From the NCBI GenBank assembly GCA_022822725.1, contig JAJEAN010000001.1, positions 186,001 to 250,000 on the forward strand: a stretch of DNA of 64,000 bases. Reading direction: 5' to 3'. The notes below the pieces were generated by a model that was not told the origin of the DNA, searched no databases, and was given only the letters and a program-made list of their open reading frames with translations. The first letter of the stretch is position 1. Each line of letters opens with the position of its first letter. Made by a program: the position numbers and the translations under genes. Below are positions 24,072-34,438 of this stretch, in pieces. Origin of the DNA: Candidatus Latescibacterota bacterium. Lineage in GTDB: Bacteria > JAAXHH01.

Positions 24072-27000
24072 TTACCATGCTAAGTTGAGACCTACCCAGA
24101 TATCGCGTGGTCCGTTGGCCTGCGTACCGATTCCACCTACCGGACCGCCTACGAGACCCACTGGATCTCCACGGCGTTGCCACCGGTCGCCGGTCGCGTT
24201 GGACGAATCGCCGGTGATGGAATAGATGTTCGTCCGGTCGAAGAGGTTATTGACCTGGGTGAACACACCGAGCCGTACGTTGCCGAGATCGAAGTTCTTC
24301 TGGGCGTAAAGATCGGTGGTCCAGGTCCACGGCGAACGCTGTGCGGCGGCGAGCAGTCCGAGCGGATCGATCGCCTGGTCGCTGGACGTGCGATACTGGT
24401 TGCCGCTCTGCGCCTTGGTCAGGAAAGAAGCGCTGATGCCGTAGGGCAGATCGAGCAGGAGGTTCGTCACAATACGATGACGACGATCGAAACTGGTGAA
24501 CTCGCGGATGTAGGTATCCGGTGTCGGGACCCCATCTACGAAGTCGGAGAATACAAGCACCGTTTCGCCGCCACGTTCGCGGACGGTTTGCGGCGTGGTC
24601 AGATCCGACGTGAAGGCCAGGGTGTAGTTGGCCCGTACCGAGAACCGGTTGGCCATCTGGCGCCGCAACGAGATCTCGAGACCGCGCGAATCCTGGGCGA
24701 ACGTCGGAAGGAGGATGGATACCTCGCGTTGCGAACCGCCGATGAAAGCTACGTCCGGCGCGAAAAGCCAGGTAAGCGGCTGGTTGTTCGCATCCCGGAA
24801 ATAACCCGTTACGTCCATGTAGTAACCGGGATAGATCTCGGCCTGCAGACCCATCTCGTAATTCGTGGACTTCTGGAACGGCAGGTCCGGGTTGCCGTGA
24901 TTACGCTCGAACGGCGAGGTCTGGACCAGGCCCATGTACAGGTCCTGCAGCGGCGGGCGCTGGTTGAAGATGCCGTATGAATAGTGCAGCGCGGCGCGGT
25001 CCGTGATCGGATGAGAGATACCCAGGCGCGGCGCCAGACCCGTCTTCATCGACGGCTCTATCGTACGGTATTCCGGATCGTCGTGCTCCGGACCGGGGCC
25101 CGAGCGCGGACGGTACGGGTTGATCGCATTGGCGTTGGCGTCGAAGATATCCAGCCGCAGCCCTGCGTTCACCACGAGACTACCGTACTCGATCCGGTCC
25201 TGCATGTACGCGAAGTACTCGACCGGATACACGTGCGCCTGCCGGCCGGCGAGGGGCAGCGTGCTGGCGGTCGGATCCACATTGAGGTCATTGAAGAGCG
25301 TCACGGCGTTACCCCTGGCGGGGCCTCTCGTGCTCTCTTCATAGTCGTTCATGGTCACGCCGAAACCACCCTTGAACTGATGGTTCGAGTTCACCTGGCT
25401 GGTGATGGCGAAGTTGAGATCCGTCTTGAAAGGCCGTACGCTCGAGTAGTTGCCGAAATCGATCGCGGAATAGGCCTCGTCACCGTACAGGAGATAGGGC
25501 ACCTGCGTTCCGGCGCCTTCCTCGAGTACCGAATAACCTACGGAGTTGATGAACGCGGAAGTAAACGCCGGCAGGGGTTCCTTGCCGTACTTGGGATTGT
25601 AGCGTTCAACGTATTCGCGCAGATGGCTGAAGCGGATCTCGTAGAAGGTACGCGGACTGAGCGTGTGGGTAAACGCCATGTTCACGTGGAACCGGCCGTT
25701 GTAGGCCTGGTTGCGACCTTCCGAATTGTATTTCCAGGCGTAGGGCGTACTCCGCTGACCCTTCCTGCTGAAGAAACCCTGGTCTTCGATGAGTCCGGAC
25801 ATGGACAGCTTCATGGCGGTCTGTGGCCGGTAGGTCAACTTCACGAAGGAGTTCATCAGGCGGGAGTAGTCATTGGGATTGCGTCCCCAACTCTCGCTGA
25901 ACCGGCCTGAAGCGAACCAGTTCAGCTTGCCGCCCAGCGGACCGCCCATGCCGAAGTCGATCTGGACCGGGCGCTTCTCCGTCCGGTTGTTCCGGGCGAA
26001 CTGGTTGTACTTGTCCGGGTTGAACGAACGATCCACCGGCGCATCGCGGTTCACCGCGACACCGCTGTTCGCCTGGGCTTCCGGCAGGCCGTCCGTCAGG
26101 TAGGACCAGAGGATGGCTTCGGGTTCGGGAATGACCCGGTCGTAATCCCAGTAATAGTTGTCACGCTTGTAGATGGCGGACCAGCTGTCCGGCGCGCCGG
26201 TCATATCCAGCACGTCGAACGGGTCCTGCATCCTGAGACCGTCATCGGCACGGGCCGGATCGCTGTTGAAGGCGTTGGTCTTGTCGATCGCGCCCTGGAT
26301 GATATCGCGCAGATCCTGCTCCGACCAGGTACCGGCCCGGTAGGCGTCGACGATATCGAGATCGGGCGGCTTGGTCCAGTTGAGGCCCTTCTGACCGAGC
26401 GTGCGGTACTCGAAGTTGCCGTTGTAACTGGAACCGCCTTCACGGGTCACCACCGTGGTGATGCCTGCCAGCGCGTTTACGTACTCGGCGTTGAACGTAC
26501 CCGTCTTGACCTGAAGTTCCTGGATCATGTAAGGGTTGATCGTAAACGCCTGTCCTCTGTTCAACTGCTGGCCCGTCACCGTGGAACCGTCGATCGTGGT
26601 CTGCTGATCCTGGGGACGGCCGCCGCGAAGGTTGCCGGCGAAGCTGCCCGCGGTGGTCAGAACCACTTCGGCGATATTCACCACCGGCAGCGCCTGGATT
26701 TCTTCGGCCTGCACGACGGTCCGGGTGGAGGTAAGACTCTTCTCTACCAGGTCCCTGGTCGCCACGACCTCCACCGCTTCGGCGGATTCGAGAATCGTGG
26801 ATTCCAGCTCGAAGTTGAGGGTCGTGGTGATATCGGCATCCACCTGCGTACCTATGGCACGCACCGGGACATAACCGATGACGTTCACCACCAGGGTGTA
26901 GGTGCCGGGCGGTACGTTCAGGATGAAGTACTCACCCATGTCGTTCGCCATCGCACCCAGAACAGTGCCCTCGACTGCGACACTGGCGGCCGGCAGGGGT

Positions 27001-27134
27001 TCCCGCGTCGCACCGTCGACCACGACACCGGAAATCTTGCCCAGCGACAACTGCGCCTGTGCTTCCGTCGAGATGCTGAGCACTAACGCGAAAGCGAATG
27101 CGAAGCGCAAAGCTCGTGAAATTATTATAGACAT
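24072..27134 (-). CDS. TonB-dependent outer-membrane receptor with carboxypeptidase-regulatory-like domain
   Basis: A 1020-residue outer-membrane receptor. Signal MSIIISRALRFAFAFALVLS to AQAQ (about residue 28); CarboxypepD-reg-like domain about 33-115 (SGVVVDGATREPLPAASVAV, PPGTYTLVVNVIGY); plug domain about 130-250 (IQALPVVNIAEVVLTTAG, TIDGSTV); then a C-terminal beta barrel ending in aromatic Trp (WVGLNLAW). Such receptors import large substrates using TonB energy; the layout is SusC/OmpA-related without a SusD partner here. A GAGGAGTG box lies 7 bp before the ATG. First gene of the eight-gene minus-strand cluster, preceded by the longest spacer in the window. Substrate unknown. Confidence 0.93.
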   Translation of the reverse strand: MSIIISRALRFAFAFALVLSISTEAQAQLSLGKISGVVVDGATREPLPAASVAVEGTVLGAMANDMGEYFILNVPPGTYTLVVNVIGYVPVRAIGTQVDADITTTLNFELESTILESAEAVEVVATRDLVEKSLTSTRTVVQAEEIQALPVVNIAEVVLTTAGSFAGNLRGGRPQDQQTTIDGSTVTGQQLNRGQAFTINPYMIQELQVKTGTFNAEYVNALAGITTVVTREGGSSYNGNFEYRTLGQKGLNWTKPPDLDIVDAYRAGTWSEQDLRDIIQGAIDKTNAFNSDPARADDGLRMQDPFDVLDMTGAPDSWSAIYKRDNYYWDYDRVIPEPEAILWSYLTDGLPEAQANSGVAVNRDAPVDRSFNPDKYNQFARNNRTEKRPVQIDFGMGGPLGGKLNWFASGRFSESWGRNPNDYSRLMNSFVKLTYRPQTAMKLSMSGLIEDQGFFSRKGQRSTPYAWKYNSEGRNQAYNGRFHVNMAFTHTLSPRTFYEIRFSHLREYVERYNPKYGKEPLPAFTSAFINSVGYSVLEEGAGTQVPYLLYGDEAYSAIDFGNYSSVRPFKTDLNFAITSQVNSNHQFKGGFGVTMNDYEESTRGPARGNAVTLFNDLNVDPTASTLPLAGRQAHVYPVEYFAYMQDRIEYGSLVVNAGLRLDIFDANANAINPYRPRSGPGPEHDDPEYRTIEPSMKTGLAPRLGISHPITDRAALHYSYGIFNQRPPLQDLYMGLVQTSPFERNHGNPDLPFQKSTNYEMGLQAEIYPGYYMDVTGYFRDANNQPLTWLFAPDVAFIGGSQREVSILLPTFAQDSRGLEISLRRQMANRFSVRANYTLAFTSDLTTPQTVRERGGETVLVFSDFVDGVPTPDTYIREFTSFDRRHRIVTNLLLDLPYGISASFLTKAQSGNQYRTSSDQAIDPLGLLAAAQRSPWTWTTDLYAQKNFDLGNVRLGVFTQVNNLFDRTNIYSITGDSSNATGDRWQRRGDPVGLVGGPVGGIGTQANGPRDIWVGLNLAW

Positions 27135-27286
27135 CTAGTTCACTCCTCGTTTAACAGAGCCCTTCTGATTATTGTCAGCTTGCCCCGGCCTGCTGACGGT
27201 ATCGTAATGTTGCAGAACCGACATCAAATTCCAGCTGCACTTCTTTCGACGCTCACCTCCCTCCAGCGATGGTAATGGGGCAATCG

Positions 27287-27315
27287 TATATAAATAAGTA
27301 ATCTGAATACCTTAA
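27287..27315 (-). promoter_or_regulatory. Candidate promoter for the eight-gene envelope cluster
   Basis: On the minus strand TTAAGG (plus 27310-27315), 17 bp, then TATATA (plus 27287-27292), about 155 bp upstream of the TonB receptor ATG in the AT-rich spacer. The -35 is weak, so this is tentative. Confidence 0.38.
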
Positions 27316-27660
27316 AATGATAGAAACGACAAACATGACGGCCACGTGCAAGGGCATGAACACGCGACGAAACATCGATTTTGAATGTCAGGAATCCGAG
27401 TCATTATCAAATGCAAACAACGTGCCAGTTTTCGAACCGGTTTCGGACGTACACGTCTCCCTGCCCGAAACCCCATGAGACTCTAAGTGAAACAAGTCCA
27501 TGCGCCGTATTTTGACACCTGTATGGGGCCGTTCCGGACGACATGTAGCACGAAATAAATTTCATCCTGTGATCAGGGCTGAAACGAATTGCACAACACG
27601 GCCCGAATCCATTACGCGTTTTTACTCATCACAAACACCGCGAACGCCGCCAATTCTTTC

Positions 27661-27689
27661 TTGACATTGCACACGGCCCCGCATAAGGT
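27661..27689 (+). promoter_or_regulatory. Candidate promoter for thrC-dacB
   Basis: Perfect TTGACA at 27661-27666, a 17-bp spacer, then TAAGGT at 27684-27689, about 145 bp before ATG 27834. The -10 box matches at only 3 of 6 positions. Confidence 0.4.
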
Positions 27690-27833
27690 GTTGCGCTGGT
27701 AATGGTTCGGCTGTGTTTAGCAGTGTGATAAACAGCGATCAACAAGTTATATCCGGTCCCCGTCATAGTCAACATTTTATTTCATTCTTACTCAAAAAAA
27801 CCGGTATTGGCGGGAATAAAAAGCGGGTCCTTC

Positions 27834-29155
<1,322 letters not shown>

Positions 29156-29159
<4 letters not shown>

Positions 29160-30697
29160 TAACCAGAACGAGGCTTAAATCCAGGCCGAGGCTCGGCGCG
29201 GCCGCCTTTCCCACTACCGCCGGTTTTTTGCTGCCGGTCCTGGCCCTGGCCCTGCTCGTGCTCGCCTGCGGCGGACCGTTGCAGTTCCGCGGGGGGCCTT
29301 CCGGGCCGGAACGCCGCCTGGCGGAGGACATCGGCCGGATCCTGGACCACCCGGATCTTGCGCCCATGACCATCGGCGTGAAGGTCATGTCGCCGGTCAC
29401 GGGCCGGGTACTCTACTCACGGCATTCCGACGGACTTTTCCATCCCGCGTCCAATACGAAGCTGTTCACCGCCATGGGCGTCCTGCAGACCATGGGCCCC
29501 GACTACCGCTACCTGACGAGCGTCTTCGCGGATGGAGACGCCAATGCCGGAAGCGACACGCTTCACACGTCGCTGTACCTGCTCGGGCGCGGAGACCCCA
29601 TGCTTGAATCGACGCACATGGACAGCCTCGCGGGCCTCGTCGCCGGGTCGTACGGCGCTCGGGTCATCGCGGGCGACATCGTCGTCGACGACGCCTACCT
29701 GGACGGGGTACCCTACGGCGAAGGATGGATGTGGGACGACGTGCAGTACAGTTATTCCGCCTCCCTGAACGCGCTCTCGGTAAACGGAAACAGCGTGAAG
29801 ATCGGCATATCGCCCGGGGCCGCCGTCGGCGCGCCCGTCACGGTCCGGGTCGATCCGCCCACGACGTCCGTCACCTTCGAAGTGGAGGCCGTGACCGCGG
29901 CGGCGGGGGATACCTCGTCCGCCGAACCGCTCAGGATCGAGCGGGACTGGCCGTCGCGGTCCAACCGGATCACGATAACCGGCCGGGTCCCCATGGACGC
30001 GGGCGAGCGGGAGTTCTTCCGGTCCGTCGAAGCACCCGGCCTGTACGCGGGGAAACTGTTCCGGGACAGGCTTCAGGCCCGCGGGGTCCGCGTGACGGGT
30101 CCGGTCCGGAGAGGCGTCACGCCGGCCCGCGCCCGGGAGGTGGCGACCTACCGTTCGCCGCCGGTGACCGAGGCCCTGGCCCGCCTGCTCAAGGACAGCC
30201 ACAACCTGACGGCGGAACTGCTCATCAAGACCATGGGACGGCACGAGACGGGCGAGGCGGGCTCGTCCTCCGACGGGCTGGCCGCCCTGCGGAAGGTCCT
30301 GTCGGACTACATCGGCCTGGACCCCGACACCTACCGGTTCGCGGACGGTTCGGGCCTTTCGTGGTACAACTACGTATCGCCCGACCAGGTCGCGGCGCTG
30401 CTTACGGCGGCGTACCACGATCCCGCGATCGCCGCCGACTTCCTGGAAGCCCTGCCCGTCGCCGGGGTGGACGGCTCCCTGAGAAACCGGATGAAGGATA
30501 CGGCGGCCATGGGCAACCTCAGGGCGAAGACCGGCACCTTGAGCGGCGTGAGCTGCCTGAGCGGCTACGTCCATACCCTGGACGGCGAACCCCTGGTTTT
30601 CTCGATCATGATTAACAACTTCGTCGGGCCGGCGTCGACGGCGCGCGGTGCGCAGGATGCGATCGGCGTCCTGCTGGCGGGATTCAGTCGCAAGTGA
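29156..30697 (+). CDS. dacB: D-alanyl-D-alanine carboxypeptidase/endopeptidase (PBP4, S13) lipoprotein
   Basis: A 513-residue penicillin-binding protein of peptidase family S13, trimming D-Ala and cleaving cross-links in peptidoglycan. The three active-site motifs are present: SxxK in HPASNTKLFTAMG, SxN as KDSHNLTAELL, and KTG in LRAKTGTLSGVS. The large insert domain between the first two motifs, typical of PBP4, is present. A leader ending LALLVLACGG looks like a lipoprotein signal, so it would be membrane-anchored. It overlaps thrC by 4 bp and the next open frame by 4 bp. Confidence 0.92.
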
Positions 30698-30732
30698 CCC
30701 GGCGCAGGTCACGTTCCGGGAAGGGGCCTGAT

Positions 30733-31203
30733 ATGGCGCAGTCCAGGGATCCTCACGTAGAAGGCAAGGTCAACCGGGCGCACTATACGAGCAAGACGGA
30801 ACTGTCGGCGCGCCTGTTCGCCGTGCTGGACCTGACCGCGGAGGACCGGGGCCTGAAACTGATCCCCCAGCTTTCCCGGGCGGTGCGGCGGGGAGACGTC
30901 CTGGAACTGGTCTGTACCGATGAAGAAGACGCCGGACCGGGATCGGACGTGGACCGGGCCGCCTACATCGGTTTCGCGGAAGTATCGGAAGCGGGACTGC
31001 TCCTGTGCGGGGACGCGGTCTCCGTCCGGCAGGAAGAGATCGGGACGATATCGGGATTCGACGAGACGCACCTGCCCAACCACCTGAACGTCGTCATCCG
31101 ATCGAAGCGTCTTGTATCGGGCCGGGAGATGGAGCTGCCCCTGGACGAGCTGATCACCTTCTCCGGGATCTGCGCGGACCCGGACCGGGGCATCGGATTC
31201 TGA
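30733..31203 (+). CDS. Conserved-looking cytosolic protein, unrecognised
   Basis: A 156-residue protein I cannot assign. It has no signal or membrane segment and is acidic overall, with a mix of beta strands and turns (NRAHYTSKTELSARLFAVLDL, IPQLSRAVRRGDVLEL, YIGFAEVSEAGLLLCGDAVSV, LPNHLNVVIRSKRL). ATG 30733 is preferred because GGGAAGGGG lies just upstream; a further 13 codons are open upstream to 30694, overlapping dacB by 4 bp. It converges on rsgA with 9 bp between stops. It might be a single-domain DUF specific to this phylum. Confidence 0.7.
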   Translation: MAQSRDPHVEGKVNRAHYTSKTELSARLFAVLDLTAEDRGLKLIPQLSRAVRRGDVLELVCTDEEDAGPGSDVDRAAYIGFAEVSEAGLLLCGDAVSVRQEEIGTISGFDETHLPNHLNVVIRSKRLVSGREMELPLDELITFSGICADPDRGIGF

Positions 31204-31212
31204 TTGCCCGCC

Positions 31213-32190
31213 CTACCGCCCGCCATCCAGTTCTTTTCGCAATGCGACGTAGCTGTCGTACCGCTCCTGTGACACGTCGCCCGCCGCCAGGGCGGCCCGC
31301 AGGGTACAGTCCGGCTCGTGGACGTGGGTGCAGTCGTGGAACCTGCAGCCCGCCAGGTGGCCGCGCATGTCGGGGAACAACTCCGGAAGCTCGCGCGGCG
31401 ATACGTCCCACAGGCTGAATTCCCGGATCCCCGGAGAGTCGATCACCAGGCCCCCCGCATCGAGCCGGTGCGCGGCGAGGTAGGTGGTGGTGTGCCGGCC
31501 GCGGCCCGTCGTCCGGTTTACCTCGCGGACCCGCAGTCCGAGGCCGGGTTGCATGGCGTTGAGCAGGGAGGTCTTGCCTGCGCCGGACGGACCCGCGATC
31601 GCGGAGATCCGGTTCCGCAGCGTGGCCTTCAGCAGGTCGACCCCCTCCCCCGTTACGGCGCTGGCCGGAATGACACGGAATCCGCACCGTTCGTAGATCG
31701 CCGCGATGTCCGGATCCCCGTCCTTCGACAGGTCGATCTTGTTCAGGCAGATGACCGGGGCGAGGTTGCCGGCTTCCGCGGCCACGAGCAGGCGGTCGAG
31801 TAACTGCAGGTTCGGACGCGGGTCCCGCACCGAGAAGACGGCGACGAGATGGTCGGCGTTGGCGATCATGATCTGTTCGACGCGCCGCTTGCCGGGCGCG
31901 AGCCGGGAGAGTTTGGATCGGCGCGGAAGCACTTCCTCTATGGCGCCGGTCTCGCCCTGGTCCTCCACGACGCGCACGCGGTCGCCGATGGCTACGGGAT
32001 TCACGGCGTCGATACGGCCGACCTGCTCGACGGAGTGATGCTGATCGTCCCGTTCCGGATAGATCAGCGCCTTCTTCATCCTGCTGCGCAGTGCGCAGGC
32101 GAAGGTGCCGTGCCGGGTCTCCACGTCGAACACGCCCCGGTGTTCCCTGATTACGATGCCTTCCGTCGAATTCACGATCGCGGCGCCCAT
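31213..32190 (-). CDS. rsgA: Ribosome small-subunit biogenesis GTPase RsgA
   Basis: A 325-residue circularly permuted GTPase that acts late in 30S assembly. An N-terminal OB-fold (about 1-85) is followed by G motifs in permuted order: G4 LNKIDLS, G1 GPSGAGKTSLL, then G2-region RGRHTTT and G3 DSPGIREF. The C-terminal zinc knuckle is visible in GCRFHDCTHVHEPDCTL. Length is typical. A GGAGG lies 13 nt upstream of the ATG, rather far. It is 23 bp downstream of holA on the same strand. Confidence 0.95.
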   Translation of the reverse strand: MGAAIVNSTEGIVIREHRGVFDVETRHGTFACALRSRMKKALIYPERDDQHHSVEQVGRIDAVNPVAIGDRVRVVEDQGETGAIEEVLPRRSKLSRLAPGKRRVEQIMIANADHLVAVFSVRDPRPNLQLLDRLLVAAEAGNLAPVICLNKIDLSKDGDPDIAAIYERCGFRVIPASAVTGEGVDLLKATLRNRISAIAGPSGAGKTSLLNAMQPGLGLRVREVNRTTGRGRHTTTYLAAHRLDAGGLVIDSPGIREFSLWDVSPRELPELFPDMRGHLAGCRFHDCTHVHEPDCTLRAALAAGDVSQERYDSYVALRKELDGGR

Positions 32191-32213
32191 GGCGCTTTAT
32201 CTGTCCTCCGTGT

Positions 32214-33224
32214 CTATGCCGCGTGGCCGGTGCACAGCGTATACAACAACCGCCGCATGACGAGTTCGGGCGGCAACGCACTGGATTTCAGAGCCGTATC
32301 AGCTTCGTAGAGCGCCTCGAACCCACTGAGCAGGTCCCGGCCCGCCAGCAGCCTGGACTGCGCGGCATACCGGTTGTAGAACCGGTTGAACCCCCAGCCC
32401 AGCTGCAGCTTCTTCTTGATGTCGGCATCAGTCCGGCGGTCCCTTTTCAGGAACCTGATCTTCCAGAGGATCACCAGGTGGCGGACGAAGAGCGCAATGA
32501 TGGCCTGGGGCGCGTCGCCGCCGTCTATCGCACGCTCATAGGCCACGAGTGCCCGGGCCAGGTCCTTTTCGCCGACGGCCTCGGCGATATCGAATACCGT
32601 ACCCGCGCGGACGGGACCGAGCGTACTCTCCACGTCTCCGGCCGCTATCGTATCCCGGCCGCCCGCGAAAACGGCCAGTTTCTCCACCTCGCCGGCCAGT
32701 TCCCCCAGGTCCGTCCCAACGATGGCCTGCAACTGTTGCGCGGCTTCCGGGGTCAGCCGCTTTCCGAAACGCTTCGCCTGCTGCTGAAGCCAGGAAGGGA
32801 TCTTCTCCGGAAACAGGGGGTAGAACACCACCGAGACCGACGACGACGCCAGCCGTTCGTACAGCCTGGTCTTCAGGTTCACCCGGGGCGTCTCGAGCAC
32901 CAGGACCGTACTCGGCACGGGCCGTTCCGCGTAGTCCGCCACGGCTTCCCGGTCCTTCTGCGGCAACTTGTGGAAATCCCTGACGACGACCATTCGGCGG
33001 TCGGTCATCATGGGCACGAGGGAAGCGGCCGTCAATATCGCGGCGGCGTCGCTTTCGTCACCGCGAATCACGTCCATGCAGAACGCCTCCGTCCCCGGCT
33101 CGACGACGCGGGCGACCAGCGTATCCACGGCTTCTTCCTTCCGGTACGCCTCGTCGCCGGAGAAGAAATACACCGCTTCGATCCGGCCTCGGTCGATTTG
33201 CTGCATCAACTGCTCGGGGTTCAT
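32214..33224 (-). CDS. holA: DNA polymerase III delta subunit
   Basis: A 336-residue HolA, the clamp-loader wrench that opens the beta sliding clamp. The N-terminal AAA-like domain (YFFSGDEAYRKEEAVDTL, about 15-130) lacks a functional Walker A motif, as usual for delta. The middle and C-terminal domains carry VGTDLGELAGEVEKLAVFAG and the collar region ending LVMRRLLYTLC. The length is standard. It is the first gene of a short holA-rsgA operon divergent from the TIGR02757 gene, with a possible promoter at 33313-33343. Confidence 0.92.
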   Translation of the reverse strand: MNPEQLMQQIDRGRIEAVYFFSGDEAYRKEEAVDTLVARVVEPGTEAFCMDVIRGDESDAAAILTAASLVPMMTDRRMVVVRDFHKLPQKDREAVADYAERPVPSTVLVLETPRVNLKTRLYERLASSSVSVVFYPLFPEKIPSWLQQQAKRFGKRLTPEAAQQLQAIVGTDLGELAGEVEKLAVFAGGRDTIAAGDVESTLGPVRAGTVFDIAEAVGEKDLARALVAYERAIDGGDAPQAIIALFVRHLVILWKIRFLKRDRRTDADIKKKLQLGWGFNRFYNRYAAQSRLLAGRDLLSGFEALYEADTALKSSALPPELVMRRLLYTLCTGHAA

Positions 33225-33312
33225 ACGGGCGCCTCGCCTCCGAACCGCGGCCGTCCCCGGCAGGACAGGTGCGGATGCGGTACGAATCGGGTTACGGGAA
33301 TCGCGTCATACG

Positions 33313-33343
33313 GATATATTCAAGTCAAGTATATGCATGTCAA
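33313..33343 (-). promoter_or_regulatory. Candidate promoter for holA-rsgA
   Basis: On the minus strand a perfect TTGACA (plus 33338-33343) is followed by an AT-rich stretch with TATATC (plus 33313-33318) after 19 bp. The spacing is long, so confidence is limited. It lies about 90 bp before the holA start. Confidence 0.38.
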
Positions 33344-33393
33344 GCCGTATAAGCCATTCCGTAGCGGGACCCGGGCGCAAAAACCAGTGCACA

Positions 33394-33435
33394 AAACCCG
33401 GGCATAGAAACCCCGGGCGTAGAAACCCCGGCACG
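33394..33435. repeat. 15-bp tandem repeat, about 3 copies
   Basis: AAACCCCGGGC followed by an A/G-rich tail recurs at about 33394, 33408 and 33423, just upstream of the TIGR02757 gene. The first copy lacks one C and the third is diverged. Confidence 0.7.
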
Positions 33436-33452
33436 CAAACGGACGTTTCGCT

Positions 33453-34262
33453 ATGACGCGTATCGACTGGACCGCGATCGGAGACCGGCTGGAAGCCCTG
33501 TACCAGTCCTTCGATCCTGCCATGATCTCGCCCGATCCGCTCGAAGTGGTAAGACGTTTCGAACGTCCGGAAGACCAGGAGATCGCCGGGCTGGTCGCTG
33601 CTTCGCTGGCTTACGGCCGGGCGGAAACGATCACGGACGCGGCCGGGGAAGCGTTGCGGAGGATGGGAAACGCGCCCTGGGACTTCGTCATGGGTTTCGA
33701 CCCGAAGCGGGACGGCGGACGATTCGACGGTTTCGTATACCGGTGGACGCGGGGAAGGGACCTGTCGGCGCTGGCCGGGGTCATGCGGAAGACCCTGCGG
33801 CGGTACGGCTCTCTCGGCGCGCTCTTCGCCGCGGGCCACCGCCCGACCGATACGCACACGGGTCCGGCGCTTGCCCATTTCAGCGATACGCTGCTCGGAT
33901 TCACGCGGGAGGTCTGTCCCGGGGAGCGGCACGGGACGAAAACGGGGATCCGCTACCTGTTGCCGTCCCCGATTTCGGGAAGCGCCTGCAAGCGGATGAA
34001 TCTCTACATCCGGTGGATGGTCCGGCGGGAAGCCCCGGACCTGGGCCTCTGGCCGTGTATAAACCCCGCCCGCCTGGTGATGCCGATCGACACCCACGTG
34101 GCGCGGATTTCCCGGCGGCTCGGACTGACGTCCCGGAAGCAGGCGGACTGGAAGATGGCCGAGGAGGTCACGCGGGCGCTGAGCAGGTTCGACCCGGAAG
34201 ACCCGGTGAAATACGACTTCGCCCTTTGCCACTGGGGCATGCAGGAGTACAGGAACCGTTGA
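33453..34262 (+). CDS. TIGR02757/DUF2400 family protein
   Basis: A 269-residue protein of the TIGR02757 (DUF2400) family, common in FCB bacteria and of unknown function. Recognisable segments are DQEIAGLVAASLAYGRAETI near the start, KRMNLYIRWMVRREAPDLGLW in the middle and LVMPIDTHVARISRRLGL, a helix-hairpin-helix-like segment with an Asp resembling the EndoIII DNA-glycosylase superfamily. A DNA-repair role is therefore conceivable but unproven. It starts within a repeat-rich spacer, and no strong ribosome site is visible. Confidence 0.85.
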   Translation: MTRIDWTAIGDRLEALYQSFDPAMISPDPLEVVRRFERPEDQEIAGLVAASLAYGRAETITDAAGEALRRMGNAPWDFVMGFDPKRDGGRFDGFVYRWTRGRDLSALAGVMRKTLRRYGSLGALFAAGHRPTDTHTGPALAHFSDTLLGFTREVCPGERHGTKTGIRYLLPSPISGSACKRMNLYIRWMVRREAPDLGLWPCINPARLVMPIDTHVARISRRLGLTSRKQADWKMAEEVTRALSRFDPEDPVKYDFALCHWGMQEYRNR

Positions 34263-34301
34263 ACCGCCAGGCAGGCGCGTCCGCCGGCGCCTAGTTTCTG
34301 C

Positions 34302-34331
34302 TTGCCGGGTGCGGATACCTCTTCCTATTTT
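34302..34331 (+). promoter_or_regulatory. Candidate promoter for serS-tsaE
   Basis: TTGCCG at 34302-34307, 18 bp, then TATTTT at 34326-34331, about 110 bp upstream of the serS ATG and upstream of a 27-bp duplication. Confidence 0.4.
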
Positions 34332-34361
34332 ACCGTGATTTATTACGCCGGTATTTCCAAG

Positions 34362-34412
34362 GGCATCCAGGCAGCGGCCCGATCAGCAGGCATCCAGGCA
34401 GCGGCCCGATCA
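34362..34412. repeat. 27-bp-period direct repeat, 2 copies
   Basis: A 24-bp segment beginning GGCATCCAGGCAGCGG is present at 34362 and repeated exactly at 34389. It lies in the leader of serS. Confidence 0.85.
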
Positions 34413-34438
34413 CGCGGTTGCCCGGACACGGAGGGATC

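Larger units (their letters stand above)
27135..27833. other. AT-richer divergent spacer between the TonB receptor gene and thrC
   Basis: This 699-bp stretch is the longest non-coding region in the window and clearly less GC-rich than its flanks. No convincing gene, tRNA or recognised riboswitch is visible. It holds promoter-like pairs on both strands (listed separately), a short hairpin GTCAGC/GCTGAC (27174-27197) in the likely receptor leader, and a possible 10-codon leader frame on the minus strand near 27256-27224, preceded by GGAGGGAG. Confidence 0.6.
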
